Origin: an uncultured Eubacteriales bacterium
Lineage (GTDB): Bacteria > Bacillota > Clostridia > Oscillospirales > Acutalibacteraceae
Length of the DNA stretch: 64,000 nt
Reading direction: 5' to 3'
Assembly: GCA_934647945.1 (NCBI GenBank)
Contig: CAKUFK010000001.1
Span: 310,001 to 374,000, forward strand
Below are positions 43,772-51,093 of this stretch, piece by piece (the stretch's first letter is position 1; every line of letters begins with the position of its first letter). A program made the position numbers and the translations under genes. A model generated the notes under the pieces. It did not search any database, had not been told where the DNA came from, and worked only from the letters and a program-made list of their open reading frames with translations.

Positions 43772-44178
43772 TTCTAACCACTCCCGACAACAAATATGAA
43801 CATCTGTATGCCAATAATTTACTATGCGCTTATTGAGGGACATGCTGTGTTTGTGCGGATAATTTGAAAATGTCGACGGATTTTCCTTGTGCTTATTGCC
43901 AATAATTTCTGGATTTTCAAAATACTTAAAGGGCAATTTCCCTAACCCAAGCTTATTATAAGCGAAATGCACCCTAAAAAGCGTTCCATCATTTGCCGTG
44001 ATAAGTGTCCCAATTTGCTGTCTTTTGTTTGCTGTTCCTTCGACACGATACTTCCTGTTTTTATATAAACCGCGGATTTGGACACGGTTGTCCCGCCATC
44101 CCTCCGGTGTAGGGGGACAAATCCGGCATTTTATCCATAAGATGGAACAGCCCTTCGTGTCCGGAGAAAAATACGAGG
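43772..44178 (-). other. AT-rich segment at the head of the glycan locus, possibly coding
   Basis: About 43790-44060 is far more AT-rich than the surrounding genes. The minus-strand frame of the downstream DUF4838 gene stays open through it (for example GTLITANDGTLFRVHF, NKRIVNYWHTDVH), which is unlikely by chance at this base composition. No in-frame start with a convincing ribosome site was found. A TATAAT (43955-43960, inside the palindrome GCTTATTATAAGC) could be the -10 of the locus promoter, but no -35 fits. Either a foreign N-terminal piece fused in frame or the regulatory region; unresolved. Confidence 0.4.
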
Positions 44179-44179
44179 C

Positions 44180-44217
44180 AAAAAGAGGGACCGGGAAGAA
44201 CAACGCTTCCCGGTCCC
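44180..44217 (-). terminator. Terminator after the superoxide reductase gene
   Basis: Minus strand: perfect 12-bp stem GGGACCGGGAAG with its complement, 7-base loop, then TCTTTTT. Lies 16 bp after the stop and insulates the glycan locus from this gene. Confidence 0.93.
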
Positions 44218-44232
44218 GGTAAATCCTCTGGT

Positions 44233-44619
44233 TCAGATATCGGTTTTCCACAGGCCGTGCAAATTGCAGTACGCGTACGCGCTGACGGGTTCGTCATCGT
44301 CCGTCAGCCGGAAACGCGCGACCGGCCGGCCGTCGAAAGGCAGATTTTTACGCTGGCCACCTTTGGTGGTCAACAGATATACCCAGTTGATGCTGTGTTC
44401 CTCTGACATAGGATGGGGGACGCTGCCCACGTCTACGACGATATCGTCCCCTTCCCTTTTGACAACGGGCAGGTGCTTTTCCTGCGCCCCCTCTGCCGTG
44501 TTCGCAATCAGCTCCTGCATCGGCTGCCCACAACAAAGCAGTTCGCCCCCGCCGTCATGGATCACACCCAGGAGGGTTCCGTCTTTTTTACATAAATAAA
44601 AGCGGTGATGGTCTTTCAT
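44233..44619 (-). CDS. Superoxide reductase (desulfoferrodoxin/neelaredoxin type) with damaged centre I
   Basis: 128 residues. The catalytic centre II ligands are present: H49 in EKHLPV, H69 and H75 in VPHPMSEEHSINW, C118 and H121 in YCNLHG; K48 and E47 are also kept. The N-terminal desulforedoxin-like centre I has C10, C29 and C30 but Asp13 replaces the fourth Cys, so its FeS4 site is probably lost or altered. It should reduce superoxide to peroxide in the cytoplasm of an anaerobe. Start ATG 44619 has an AAAGGAG site; own terminator downstream, so monocistronic. Confidence 0.93.
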   Translation of the reverse strand: MKDHHRFYLCKKDGTLLGVIHDGGGELLCCGQPMQELIANTAEGAQEKHLPVVKREGDDIVVDVGSVPHPMSEEHSINWVYLLTTKGGQRKNLPFDGRPVARFRLTDDDEPVSAYAYCNLHGLWKTDI

Positions 44620-44679
44620 ACAATCGCTCCTTTCCCAACTTCCCCATTAGTGTATGCGTACACCGGCACTTTATACTAT

Positions 44680-44701
44680 TTAGAAGCCTCTTAGAAGCCT
44701 C
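44680..44701 (-). repeat. Tandem 11-bp repeat upstream of the superoxide reductase gene
   Basis: TTAGAAGCCTC occurs twice head to tail, next to a TATAAA-like -10 at about 44671. The spacing of one helical turn would suit a regulator dimer, but no known motif is matched. Confidence 0.5.
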
Positions 44702-44854
44702 AAAAGGACCCCCTTGTCAGAATCGAGGGACTGGGCGGCGGTTTCTTGTACGATAATATGATGGCCCAAAACCCCGGGGCCGCCGCGCGGCCGGATAAAA
44801 AAGGCCCCGGCTTAAAAGCGGAGGCGATCTATGAAAAGCGGTATGCCGTTCTTT

Positions 44855-45103
44855 TTATTTTCCCGTCTGTAGCTCGAAGGGATCGGACAGACGGGCCACA
44901 AAATCCTCCGCTACGTCCTTCAAATGGAGCGGTGACAGCTTCAAACGATTGCAATAGTCCAGCAACGGCTTCAGGGCAGCAGCGTCCCGCGTGAGATCGG
45001 CGATCTCCTGTTCCGTACATCGGATCCCATAGGTTCGATAGGAGACCCCCTCCAGCATCTGTTCCGAAACCGATATTTCATATTGCAACGAACTCCCACC
45101 CAT
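44855..45103 (-). CDS. Small DUF6514-like protein
   Basis: 82 residues. YRTYGIRC, then LTRDAAALKPLLDYCNRLKLSPLHLKDVAEDFVARL, which resembles the small Clostridia DUF6514 proteins by memory of their CNRxxLSPxHLxDVVEDF ending. No function is known to me. The ATG at 45103 lacks a clear ribosome site; a TTG at about 45085 with GGGAG upstream is an alternative. Downstream there is a long GC-rich hairpin (CCGGGGCC/GGCCCCGG, 44774-44810) that may end transcription. Confidence 0.65.
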   Translation of the reverse strand: MGGSSLQYEISVSEQMLEGVSYRTYGIRCTEQEIADLTRDAAALKPLLDYCNRLKLSPLHLKDVAEDFVARLSDPFELQTGK

Positions 45104-45222
45104 CTTGTATTTTATAGCGGCTCTGGCCGAAAAGGCCGCACGACAGGATGAGCCATGCCCGAAGTCGGCATAGCCCTCTTCGATTTCCTCTGTGGCTTTT
45201 GGCTCTAGAAATCACGGAAAAC

Positions 45223-45241
45223 TTGTGAGTAAAATTCACAA
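45223..45241. promoter_or_regulatory. Inverted repeat TTGTGA-N7-TCACAA
   Basis: Perfect 6-bp half-sites in the gap between the XRE regulator and the DUF6514-like gene. It resembles Crp/Fnr sites (TGTGA-N6-TCACA) but has a 7-base spacer. It could be bound by the adjacent XRE protein. It lies 120 bp upstream of the DUF6514-like start. Confidence 0.4.
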
Positions 45242-45278
45242 AATACGCGTAATTATCCCCTTGTTGGCCGTATCCCCC

Positions 45279-45485
45279 TCAGTTTTTAAACAAATCCGAA
45301 GGTGGGACGTTCAGGGAATAGGAGATTCGTTCGATCACATCCACCGTGGTGTTTCCCGTGCCGTGCTCCACATGACGCAGCTGGGACAAGCTAATCTCCG
45401 CTGCGCTTGCCAGCTGCATTTGAGTCATATTCGCTTGGTTTCGATACCGCACGATGTTGTTGCCCAATATTTCTCTCAATTTCAT
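45279..45485 (-). CDS. XRE family helix-turn-helix regulator
   Basis: 68 residues, a single HTH domain: NNIVRYRNQANMTQMQLASAAEISLSQLRHVEHG followed by VIERISYSLNVPPSDLF. Typical of very small Cro/CI-like regulators. ATG 45485 is chosen because AAGGAAG lies 6 bases upstream and the protein then starts as family members do; 29 further upstream codons are open but overlap the promoter. Possible targets are its own promoter and the inverted repeat downstream. Confidence 0.85.
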   Translation of the reverse strand: MKLREILGNNIVRYRNQANMTQMQLASAAEISLSQLRHVEHGTGNTTVDVIERISYSLNVPPSDLFKN

Positions 45486-45501
45486 ATCCATCTTCCTTTT
45501 C

Positions 45502-45530
45502 ATTTTAAAGGGAAAATATGGAAATGGCAA
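45502..45530 (-). promoter_or_regulatory. Possible promoter of the XRE gene
   Basis: Minus strand TTGCCA, 17 bp, TAAAAT. The -10 is only 16 bases from the start codon, so the leader would be very short and the ribosome site barely included. Confidence 0.4.
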
Positions 45531-45850
45531 GCGGTATATCCCGGCGCCGATATACGAGCGCATATTTTTCACATATTATGGGGGATTTCTGTGAGCAGTG
45601 TCCACGCTTGGCCGGCAGCCATCCGCCCTGCCCGCGGGCATTCAATTCCAGCAGGATACCGCGGCTGAGTCTCTCGATATGGAGAGCATTACCGTAACCG
45701 CTGTTTTTGAGGATGGCACCCTGGACGGCATAACCGTCGAGGGGCCATACGCCATGAAGCTGGTAATTCCAGTACTTCCCGGTTTGGACACATATCGGCA
45801 GCGGCGTCGTGAAGGATTGGTAACCCTCCCGGCGCCGCCTTTTCCATCGC
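45531..45850. other. Gap between XRE gene and ktrA with no convincing gene
   Basis: A plus-strand open frame at 45598-45879 would give 93 residues (SITVTAVFEDGTLDGITVEGP in the middle) but starts at a GTG without a ribosome site and overlaps the end of ktrA. It could be a remnant of a larger gene. No terminator for ktrA was recognised here. Confidence 0.3.
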
Positions 45851-46510
45851 TTATTTCTTTTTATTCTGGTAGCGGTTGAGCTTTTCCAGATCGGCGTTTT
45901 CCCCGATGACCACCAGCAGATCCCCGTCATGGATGATATCGTCGCCCGCCGGCGACACATTGAGTACCCGGCCGGACCGGATCGCCACCACGTTGATGCC
46001 GTATTTCAGCCGGATATTGCTCTCCCGCAGGGTATGCCCGACCCACTCGTCGAGGGCCTGAATCTCCATGAGGCTGTGGCGGGCCGACAGCTCCATATAA
46101 TCGATGAGGTTATTGCTGGACAGGTTGCGCGCCAATCGGATTCCCATATCTTTTTCCGGCATGATCACCTTGTCCGCGCCGATCCGTTCCAGGATTTTGG
46201 CGTGGGATTCCCCGGTCGCCTGCGCGACGATACGGGCGGCGCCGTGATCCTTGAGGGCGATGGTCGCCAGGCTGCTGATCTCCACATCCTTGACACTGAG
46301 CACCACGACGTCGAAATTCCGGAGCCCCAGGGAATCGAGCGCGTCGTTATCGAGAATATCCGCCTGAACCACGTGGGTGATATCGTGGGCCAGATCCGCC
46401 ACCCGCTCGGGGTCGTTGTCCACCCCGAGCACCTCCACCCCCATCGCGGTCAGGGAACGGGCCACGCTCGCGCCAAAACGGCTGAGACCCAAAACGGCAA
46501 TCTGTTTCAT
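45851..46510 (-). CDS. ktrA: Potassium uptake regulatory subunit KtrA (RCK protein)
   Basis: 219 residues: an RCK_N Rossmann domain (QIAVLGLSRFGASVARSL, where the usual GxGxxG is GLSRFG), VDNDPERVADLAHDITHVVQAD, then an RCK_C domain from about 135 (SLMEIQALDEWVGHTLRESNIRLKYGINVVAI). KtrA rings bind ATP/ADP and, in Firmicutes, cyclic di-AMP, and gate KtrB at the inner membrane face. It follows ktrB by 78 bp on the same strand and shares its promoter. Confidence 0.92.
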   Translation of the reverse strand: MKQIAVLGLSRFGASVARSLTAMGVEVLGVDNDPERVADLAHDITHVVQADILDNDALDSLGLRNFDVVVLSVKDVEISSLATIALKDHGAARIVAQATGESHAKILERIGADKVIMPEKDMGIRLARNLSSNNLIDYMELSARHSLMEIQALDEWVGHTLRESNIRLKYGINVVAIRSGRVLNVSPAGDDIIHDGDLLVVIGENADLEKLNRYQNKKK

Positions 46511-46588
46511 TGTCTGTCCCTCCTCAGGATCGTCCCATCAGTTTTCGGACATCGGACGGAGCACCGGAATCTGCCTGCCGGGCGGGAA

Positions 46589-47956
46589 TCAGCCCACCAT
46601 GATCCGCTCTTCCGGATACCTTACGGCGTCCGGTTTGCGCATGCCGCCCGCGAGTGCCATGGAAACGGTAAGCGGACCGACCCGCCCGATAAACATCGTC
46701 AGAATAATCAGGATTTTTGAAAACACATTCAAGGAAGGCGTAATCCCCGTCGACAGTCCGACCGTGCCGAAGGCCGATACCACTTCATACAGGATATCGG
46801 CGAGCACCTCGGTCCCCCCGGTCATCGACTCGATGGCACTGATAACGACGGTATCGACCAGCACCAGGCCGAGCGCCAGGAAAACGATGGCCTGCGCCCG
46901 CCGCACCAGCGACAGGTTGAGCCGGCGCCTGTGGATATTATAATCCTCCTTGCGGCGGATCATCACCACCACGGACAGCAGCACGATGAAGAAGGTGGTC
47001 GTTTTGATGCCGCCGCCGGTGGAGGCCGGAGACGCGCCGATGAACATCAGGATAATGCTCACCATCTGGCCGGCGGGCGTCAGATCGCCCTGTCCAATGG
47101 TGTCGAAACCCGCCGTGCGCAGCGTGACCGATTGAAAGCCCGCGGCCATGACCTTTTCCGCCGGGCTGAGCCCGTTGTCCAGGGTTTTGGGATTGTTCCA
47201 TTCCAGCAGGCAGGTCATCAGCATGCCGAACAGGATCAGGATGCCCGTCATCAGCAGCACGATCCGGGAATGGAGGGTCAGACGGCCCCAGCGGCGGGCG
47301 TGCAGCACATCGAGAATCACTGAAAACCCCATACCACCCAGAATAATCAGCGCCATGACGACAAAATTGACCACGGGATCGTCCACGTAAGGCACTATGG
47401 AATTTTCAAACCCAAACGGATCGAAGCCCGCGTTGCAGAACGCCGAAACCGACATAAATACCGCGTAATAGACGGCATGGGCGAAATCATACTCAAAGGA
47501 GAAGCGGATGGCAAAGAGGACGCACGCAATGCCTTCGATCGTGAATGTAACCAGCAGAGCGTTCCTCACCAGCTTGACCGTGCCCTGGAGAGATTCCGCA
47601 TTGAAGGCTTCCTGGATCACCAGGCGTTCCCGCAGCGTGATCCGTTTGCCGATCATCATGAATACCATCGCCGTGATGGTCATGAACCCGAGCCCGCCGA
47701 TCTGGATCAGGCATAAGATGACGATCTGGCCGAAAAGGGAAAAGGTCACGCCGGTATTGACCACGATCAGGCCGGTCACACATACCGCCGACGTCGCGGT
47801 AAAGGCCGCGTCAACAAACCCCAGCGTGTCCCGGTCCACGGTCGCGACCGGCAAGGTGAGGAGCAGCGCCCCCAGCAAGATGACGCAAAGAAAGCCCATG
47901 GCCAGAATCTGGACGGGCTTGAGAGCGTGTATTTTTTTCAGCAGCCACTGTCTCAT
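46589..47956 (-). CDS. ktrB: Potassium uptake channel subunit KtrB (TrkH family)
   Basis: 455 residues, a four-fold M1-P-M2 repeat. The four selectivity-filter loops are visible: TSAVCVTGL, FCNAGFDPFG, LRTAGFDTI and FGTVGLSTGI, each with its filter glycine. The N-terminal PVQILAMGFLCVILLGALLLTLPVA is the usual family opening. Sodium-dependent K+ uptake together with KtrA. Start ATG 47956 follows GGAGGAT; a strong promoter lies just upstream. No ydaO-type riboswitch fits in the short leader (about 55 bases). Confidence 0.94.
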   Translation of the reverse strand: MRQWLLKKIHALKPVQILAMGFLCVILLGALLLTLPVATVDRDTLGFVDAAFTATSAVCVTGLIVVNTGVTFSLFGQIVILCLIQIGGLGFMTITAMVFMMIGKRITLRERLVIQEAFNAESLQGTVKLVRNALLVTFTIEGIACVLFAIRFSFEYDFAHAVYYAVFMSVSAFCNAGFDPFGFENSIVPYVDDPVVNFVVMALIILGGMGFSVILDVLHARRWGRLTLHSRIVLLMTGILILFGMLMTCLLEWNNPKTLDNGLSPAEKVMAAGFQSVTLRTAGFDTIGQGDLTPAGQMVSIILMFIGASPASTGGGIKTTTFFIVLLSVVVMIRRKEDYNIHRRRLNLSLVRRAQAIVFLALGLVLVDTVVISAIESMTGGTEVLADILYEVVSAFGTVGLSTGITPSLNVFSKILIILTMFIGRVGPLTVSMALAGGMRKPDAVRYPEERIMVG

Positions 47957-48018
47957 GCTCGGATATCCTCCGCGTCAAAACACCGGCTCATCCACATGCC
48001 GCCTGATATTTCCAGCCC

Positions 48019-48047
48019 ATTATAGCATGGGGGTTATCAAAAAGCAA
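48019..48047 (-). promoter_or_regulatory. Promoter of ktrBA
   Basis: Minus strand TTGCTT, 17 bp, TATAAT with extended TG one base upstream of the -10. Confidence 0.72.
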
Positions 48048-48296
48048 GGAGAAGGCGCCCTATTCCCGCTAATTCCTGAACGGCCCCCTTTCCGAGGCCG
48101 CCGTCCCTCCGAAAGGCCGCCCGGCAGGCGCGGCCGGACCATGCCGCAATTCCCTGGAGAGCACGTCCCTCTCCCCTCCCGCCGGCCGCTCCCGGCGGAT
48201 CCGCGTTCCCGGCAGACCGCCTCTGTCCGCCGCCTTTGTGATCCGGCTGGCATGGTTTGCAGCCGGTTCAGACCTCCGGCGGTTTTATTTTTCCGC

Positions 48297-48325
48297 TTGG
48301 AAAGCGGCAGGATATCCGGTATAAT
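48297..48325 (+). promoter_or_regulatory. Promoter of the YfbR-like gene
   Basis: TTGGAA, 17 bp, TATAAT, 27 bases before the start codon. The 250 bp between this and the ktrB promoter hold no recognisable gene. Confidence 0.72.
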
Positions 48326-48352
48326 AGAGAAAAGCGACAGGAGGCATTCGAT

Positions 48353-48934
48353 ATGAGCGGTCATTTCTTCGCCATTCTTTCCCGCATGAAATATATCACC
48401 CGCTGGGCACTGATGCGCAACACCCGGCAGGAAAATTTGTGTGAACATACCCAGGACGTAGCCGTCCTCGCCCACGGGCTGGCCGTCCTGCAGAACCGCC
48501 GCTTCGGCGGTTCCGTGGATGCCGGACGGTGTGTCCTGCTCGCGCTGTACCACGACGCGCCCGAAATCCTGACCGGCGATCTTCCCACCCCGGTCAAATA
48601 TGCCAATCCAGCCATCCGGGACGCCTACCGTCAGGTGGAGGATGTCTCCGCAAACAAGCTGCTTTCCATGCTGCCGGAGGATATGCGCCCGGAGTATCGG
48701 GAGTTCTTCTTCCCTGGGGAGGATCTGGCCGAGGAGCGGCGGATCGTCAAGGCGGCGGACAAGCTGTCCGCCCTTATCAAATGTGTGGAGGAACAGGGCC
48801 AAGGCAACCGGGAGTTCGAACAGGCCCGCCGTTCTACTGAGGCGGCCATCCGGGCTATGCACCTGCCGGCGGCGGATTGCTTTTTGGACGAATTCCTGCC
48901 AGCCTTCGAACTGACGCTCGATGAGCAGAGCTGA
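48353..48934 (+). CDS. YfbR-like HD 5'-deoxynucleotidase
   Basis: 193 residues, close to E. coli YfbR (199). The HD-domain metal ligands are in CEHTQDVAVLAHGL, LYHDAPEILTGDLPTPVKYANP and VKAADKLSALIKC. Members remove phosphate from deoxynucleoside 5'-monophosphates, which feeds nucleoside salvage and fits the xpt and nucleoside transporter genes just downstream. Start ATG 48353 with AGGAGG 8 bases upstream. xpt has its own promoter, so this gene is probably transcribed alone. Confidence 0.9.
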   Translation: MSGHFFAILSRMKYITRWALMRNTRQENLCEHTQDVAVLAHGLAVLQNRRFGGSVDAGRCVLLALYHDAPEILTGDLPTPVKYANPAIRDAYRQVEDVSANKLLSMLPEDMRPEYREFFFPGEDLAEERRIVKAADKLSALIKCVEEQGQGNREFEQARRSTEAAIRAMHLPAADCFLDEFLPAFELTLDEQS

Positions 48935-49072
48935 TCCCATATGCGGACAGCTCCCGGCAAATTGCGGCATGCTGCGGGGAATTCCGGCAAAAGGCGGACA
49001 AAAACCTTCCGGTTCGACGTTCTCGACAAAAGATGAGGGCGAATTCCAGAGGATTTGATAACAAATCGGGTG

Positions 49073-49101
49073 TTGCAATGTTGTGCAAAGTAGGGTAAAA
49101 T
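49073..49101 (+). promoter_or_regulatory. Promoter of the xpt-nucleoside transporter operon
   Basis: TTGCAA, 17 bp, TAAAAT. The leader to the xpt start is only about 67 bases, too short for a purine riboswitch plus terminator, unlike xpt of Bacillus subtilis. Confidence 0.65.
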
Positions 49102-49174
49102 CATTTTATCATTCATGTTTCGTTCATATTTCAAGGACAGGCCGGACCGGCCGTCCCGTGAAAGAAGGCTTTGC

Positions 49175-49759
49175 ATGCGGCTTCTCGAGGAGCGTATCCG
49201 GCAAGACGGTAAGGTGAAAGCGGGCAATGTGCTGAAGGTGGACAGTTTTCTGAACCATCAGATGGACATTGCCTTGTTTGGTGAAATGGGAAAAGAGTTC
49301 CACCGCCTGTTCGGTAGCGAGGGCGTGACCAAAATCCTCACCATCGAGTCTTCCGGCATCGGCATCGCCTGCGTCGCGGCGCAGTATTTCGGCGTACCGG
49401 TGCTGTTCGCCAAGAAAAACCAGACGAAAAACATCGCTGGGGATGTCTATACCAGCCGGGTGGAGTCCTTTACCCACGGACGGGTCTATGAAATCCGGGT
49501 GGCCAAGGAGTTCCTCCGGCCGGAGGACCGGGTTCTCATCATCGACGACTTCCTCGCGAACGGCAGCGCCCTGCTCGGGCTGATCCAGCTGGTGAAGGCC
49601 GCGGGCGCCTGCCTCGTGGGGGCGGGCATCGCCGTGGAGAAGGGCTTTCAGCCGGGCGGGGATCTCGTCCGGGCGACAGGCGTGCGGGTGGAATCCCTGG
49701 CTATCATCGAATCCATGGACGAGGACACCGGCGTCGTGTTCCGCCGTCCGGAGGCTTAG
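49175..49759 (+). CDS. xpt: Xanthine phosphoribosyltransferase
   Basis: 194 residues, the same length as B. subtilis Xpt. It has LKVDSFLNHQMD near residue 22, TIESSGIGIACVAA, the PRPP-binding loop VLIIDDFLANGSAL, and IAVEKGFQPGG. Converts xanthine and PRPP to XMP in the cytoplasm. ATG 49175 (AAAGAAGG site) is preferred over the longer frame from 49115. It precedes a BMP-type nucleoside ABC transporter by 79 bp, so imported purines would be salvaged directly. Confidence 0.95.
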   Translation: MRLLEERIRQDGKVKAGNVLKVDSFLNHQMDIALFGEMGKEFHRLFGSEGVTKILTIESSGIGIACVAAQYFGVPVLFAKKNQTKNIAGDVYTSRVESFTHGRVYEIRVAKEFLRPEDRVLIIDDFLANGSALLGLIQLVKAAGACLVGAGIAVEKGFQPGGDLVRATGVRVESLAIIESMDEDTGVVFRRPEA

Positions 49760-49838
49760 TCGGATCAGGCGGCTCCGCCGCCTTGACGATATACACAGCC
49801 GGGCGGCGCCCGGACAATTATTGGGAGGAATGAAAAGC

Positions 49839-50963
49839 ATGAGGAAATGGGTACGGGTTCTGGCCGTGGCAATGGCGGCGGTCCTGGCACTGATGGCCGC
49901 GGGCTGCTCCACGGATGAGTCGCCTGCGGGCGGCGCGGTCGACAAGGACAAAATCAAGGTGGGCGTCATTCACCTGTCCGATCCGGGTGAGGGCTCCGGT
50001 TACTCCTACACCCACGACCAGGGGATCGTGGCGATGCAGAAGGAGCTGGGCCTGCGGGACGACCAGATCATCCGCAAAAACAGCGTCGACGATCAGGATC
50101 CCACGGCCATCCAGCGCGCCATTCAGGAGTGCATCGAAGCGGAATGCAACATCATTTTCGGCACCAGCTGGGGGTACATGGACACCATGGAAAGCCTGGC
50201 GAAGGAATATCCGAACATCATCTTCTCCCATGGTACCGGCTATAAGGAGAACGACACAAACTTTAACAATTACTTCGGCCGGATCTATCAGGCCCGGTAC
50301 CTCAGCGGTATCGTCGCGGGCATGAATACCGAGTCGGATAAAATCGGGTATGTGGCCGCTATGGGCCAAGACAACGCCGAAGTTACCGGCGGTATCGATG
50401 CGTTCGCCATGGGCGTCTATTCGGTCAATCCCGAGGCCAAGGTGTTCGTCAAGGTGACTAACAGCTGGTTTGCTCCCGAGATGGAAAACGCAGCGGCGGA
50501 AGCGCTGCTGGCGGAGGGCTGCGACGTCATCGCCCAGCACTGCGACACCCCCTATCCCCAGACGGCTGCCGAAAAGGCGGGCAAATGGGGGATCGGCTAC
50601 AATTCCGATATGTCCAAGGACGCTCCTAAAGCGACCCTGACCTCCGTCGTGTGGGACTGGGGCGTGTATTACACCGAAGCGGTCAAGCAGGTCATCGACG
50701 GCACCTGGAAGCCGGAAAATTATTATGGCGGCATGAAAGAGGGCCTGGTGGACATCTCCCCTCTCGCGGATTTCTGCAAGGCTGGCACGAAAGAGGCCGT
50801 CGAAGCGGCCCGTGCCAAGATCCTGGACGGCTCCTTCAATGTCTTTGACGGCGTCATCGAAACCAACGACGGCAAGACGGTCGGCAAAGAAGGCGGAACC
50901 CTGGACGATGCGACCATCACCGGCGGCATCAACTGGTATTTCAAAAACGTCGTCGTGAAGTAA
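49839..50963 (+). CDS. BMP family nucleoside-binding lipoprotein
   Basis: 374 residues. Lipobox LMAAGC with Cys23, then a BMP/PnrA-type periplasmic-binding fold: KVGVIHLSDPGEGSGYSYTHDQG, NIIFGTSWGYMDTM, YPNIIFSHGTGYKEND, GIDAFAMGVYSVNPEAKVFV and IAQHCDTPYPQTAAEKAGKWGIGYNSDM. It would deliver purine nucleosides to the permeases downstream. ATG 49839 has GGGAGGA 9 bases upstream; the ATG nine bases earlier is too close to that site. A perfect hairpin follows the stop. Confidence 0.93.
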   Translation: MRKWVRVLAVAMAAVLALMAAGCSTDESPAGGAVDKDKIKVGVIHLSDPGEGSGYSYTHDQGIVAMQKELGLRDDQIIRKNSVDDQDPTAIQRAIQECIEAECNIIFGTSWGYMDTMESLAKEYPNIIFSHGTGYKENDTNFNNYFGRIYQARYLSGIVAGMNTESDKIGYVAAMGQDNAEVTGGIDAFAMGVYSVNPEAKVFVKVTNSWFAPEMENAAAEALLAEGCDVIAQHCDTPYPQTAAEKAGKWGIGYNSDMSKDAPKATLTSVVWDWGVYYTEAVKQVIDGTWKPENYYGGMKEGLVDISPLADFCKAGTKEAVEAARAKILDGSFNVFDGVIETNDGKTVGKEGGTLDDATITGGINWYFKNVVVK

Positions 50964-50980
50964 GAGCGGAAACCGATAAC

Positions 50981-51008
50981 GGGGAGGGGACGCGTGCGTC
51001 CCCTCCCC
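50981..51008 (+). other. Intercistronic GC-rich hairpin without T-tract
   Basis: GGGGAGGGGACGC and its exact complement with 2 bases between, 17 bp after the binding-protein stop and followed by GAAAAGGGC, not T. Likely protects the binding-protein mRNA or lowers read-through into the ATPase gene. Similar in place and type to the hairpin at 27868-27897. Confidence 0.7.
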
Positions 51009-51093
51009 GAAAAGGGCTTGGCGGCTGGAACACCAACGCCCTTTTTCCTTTTTCATGGATACGCGCGACAAGACGGGAGGCGGGGACACAGAG

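Noticed and set aside
45598..45879. Plus-strand 93-codon ORF next to ktrA
   Set aside because: Starts at a GTG without a ribosome site and overlaps ktrA; kept only as a note on the gap.
48048..48296. Possible structured RNA between ktrB and the YfbR-like gene
   Set aside because: Several GC hairpins but no conserved segment of RNase P, SRP, 6S or a riboswitch could be matched.
49799..49813. Palindrome CCGGGCGGCGCCCGG before the BMP gene as a terminator
   Set aside because: No T-tract, and the operon continues on the same strand without a new promoter.
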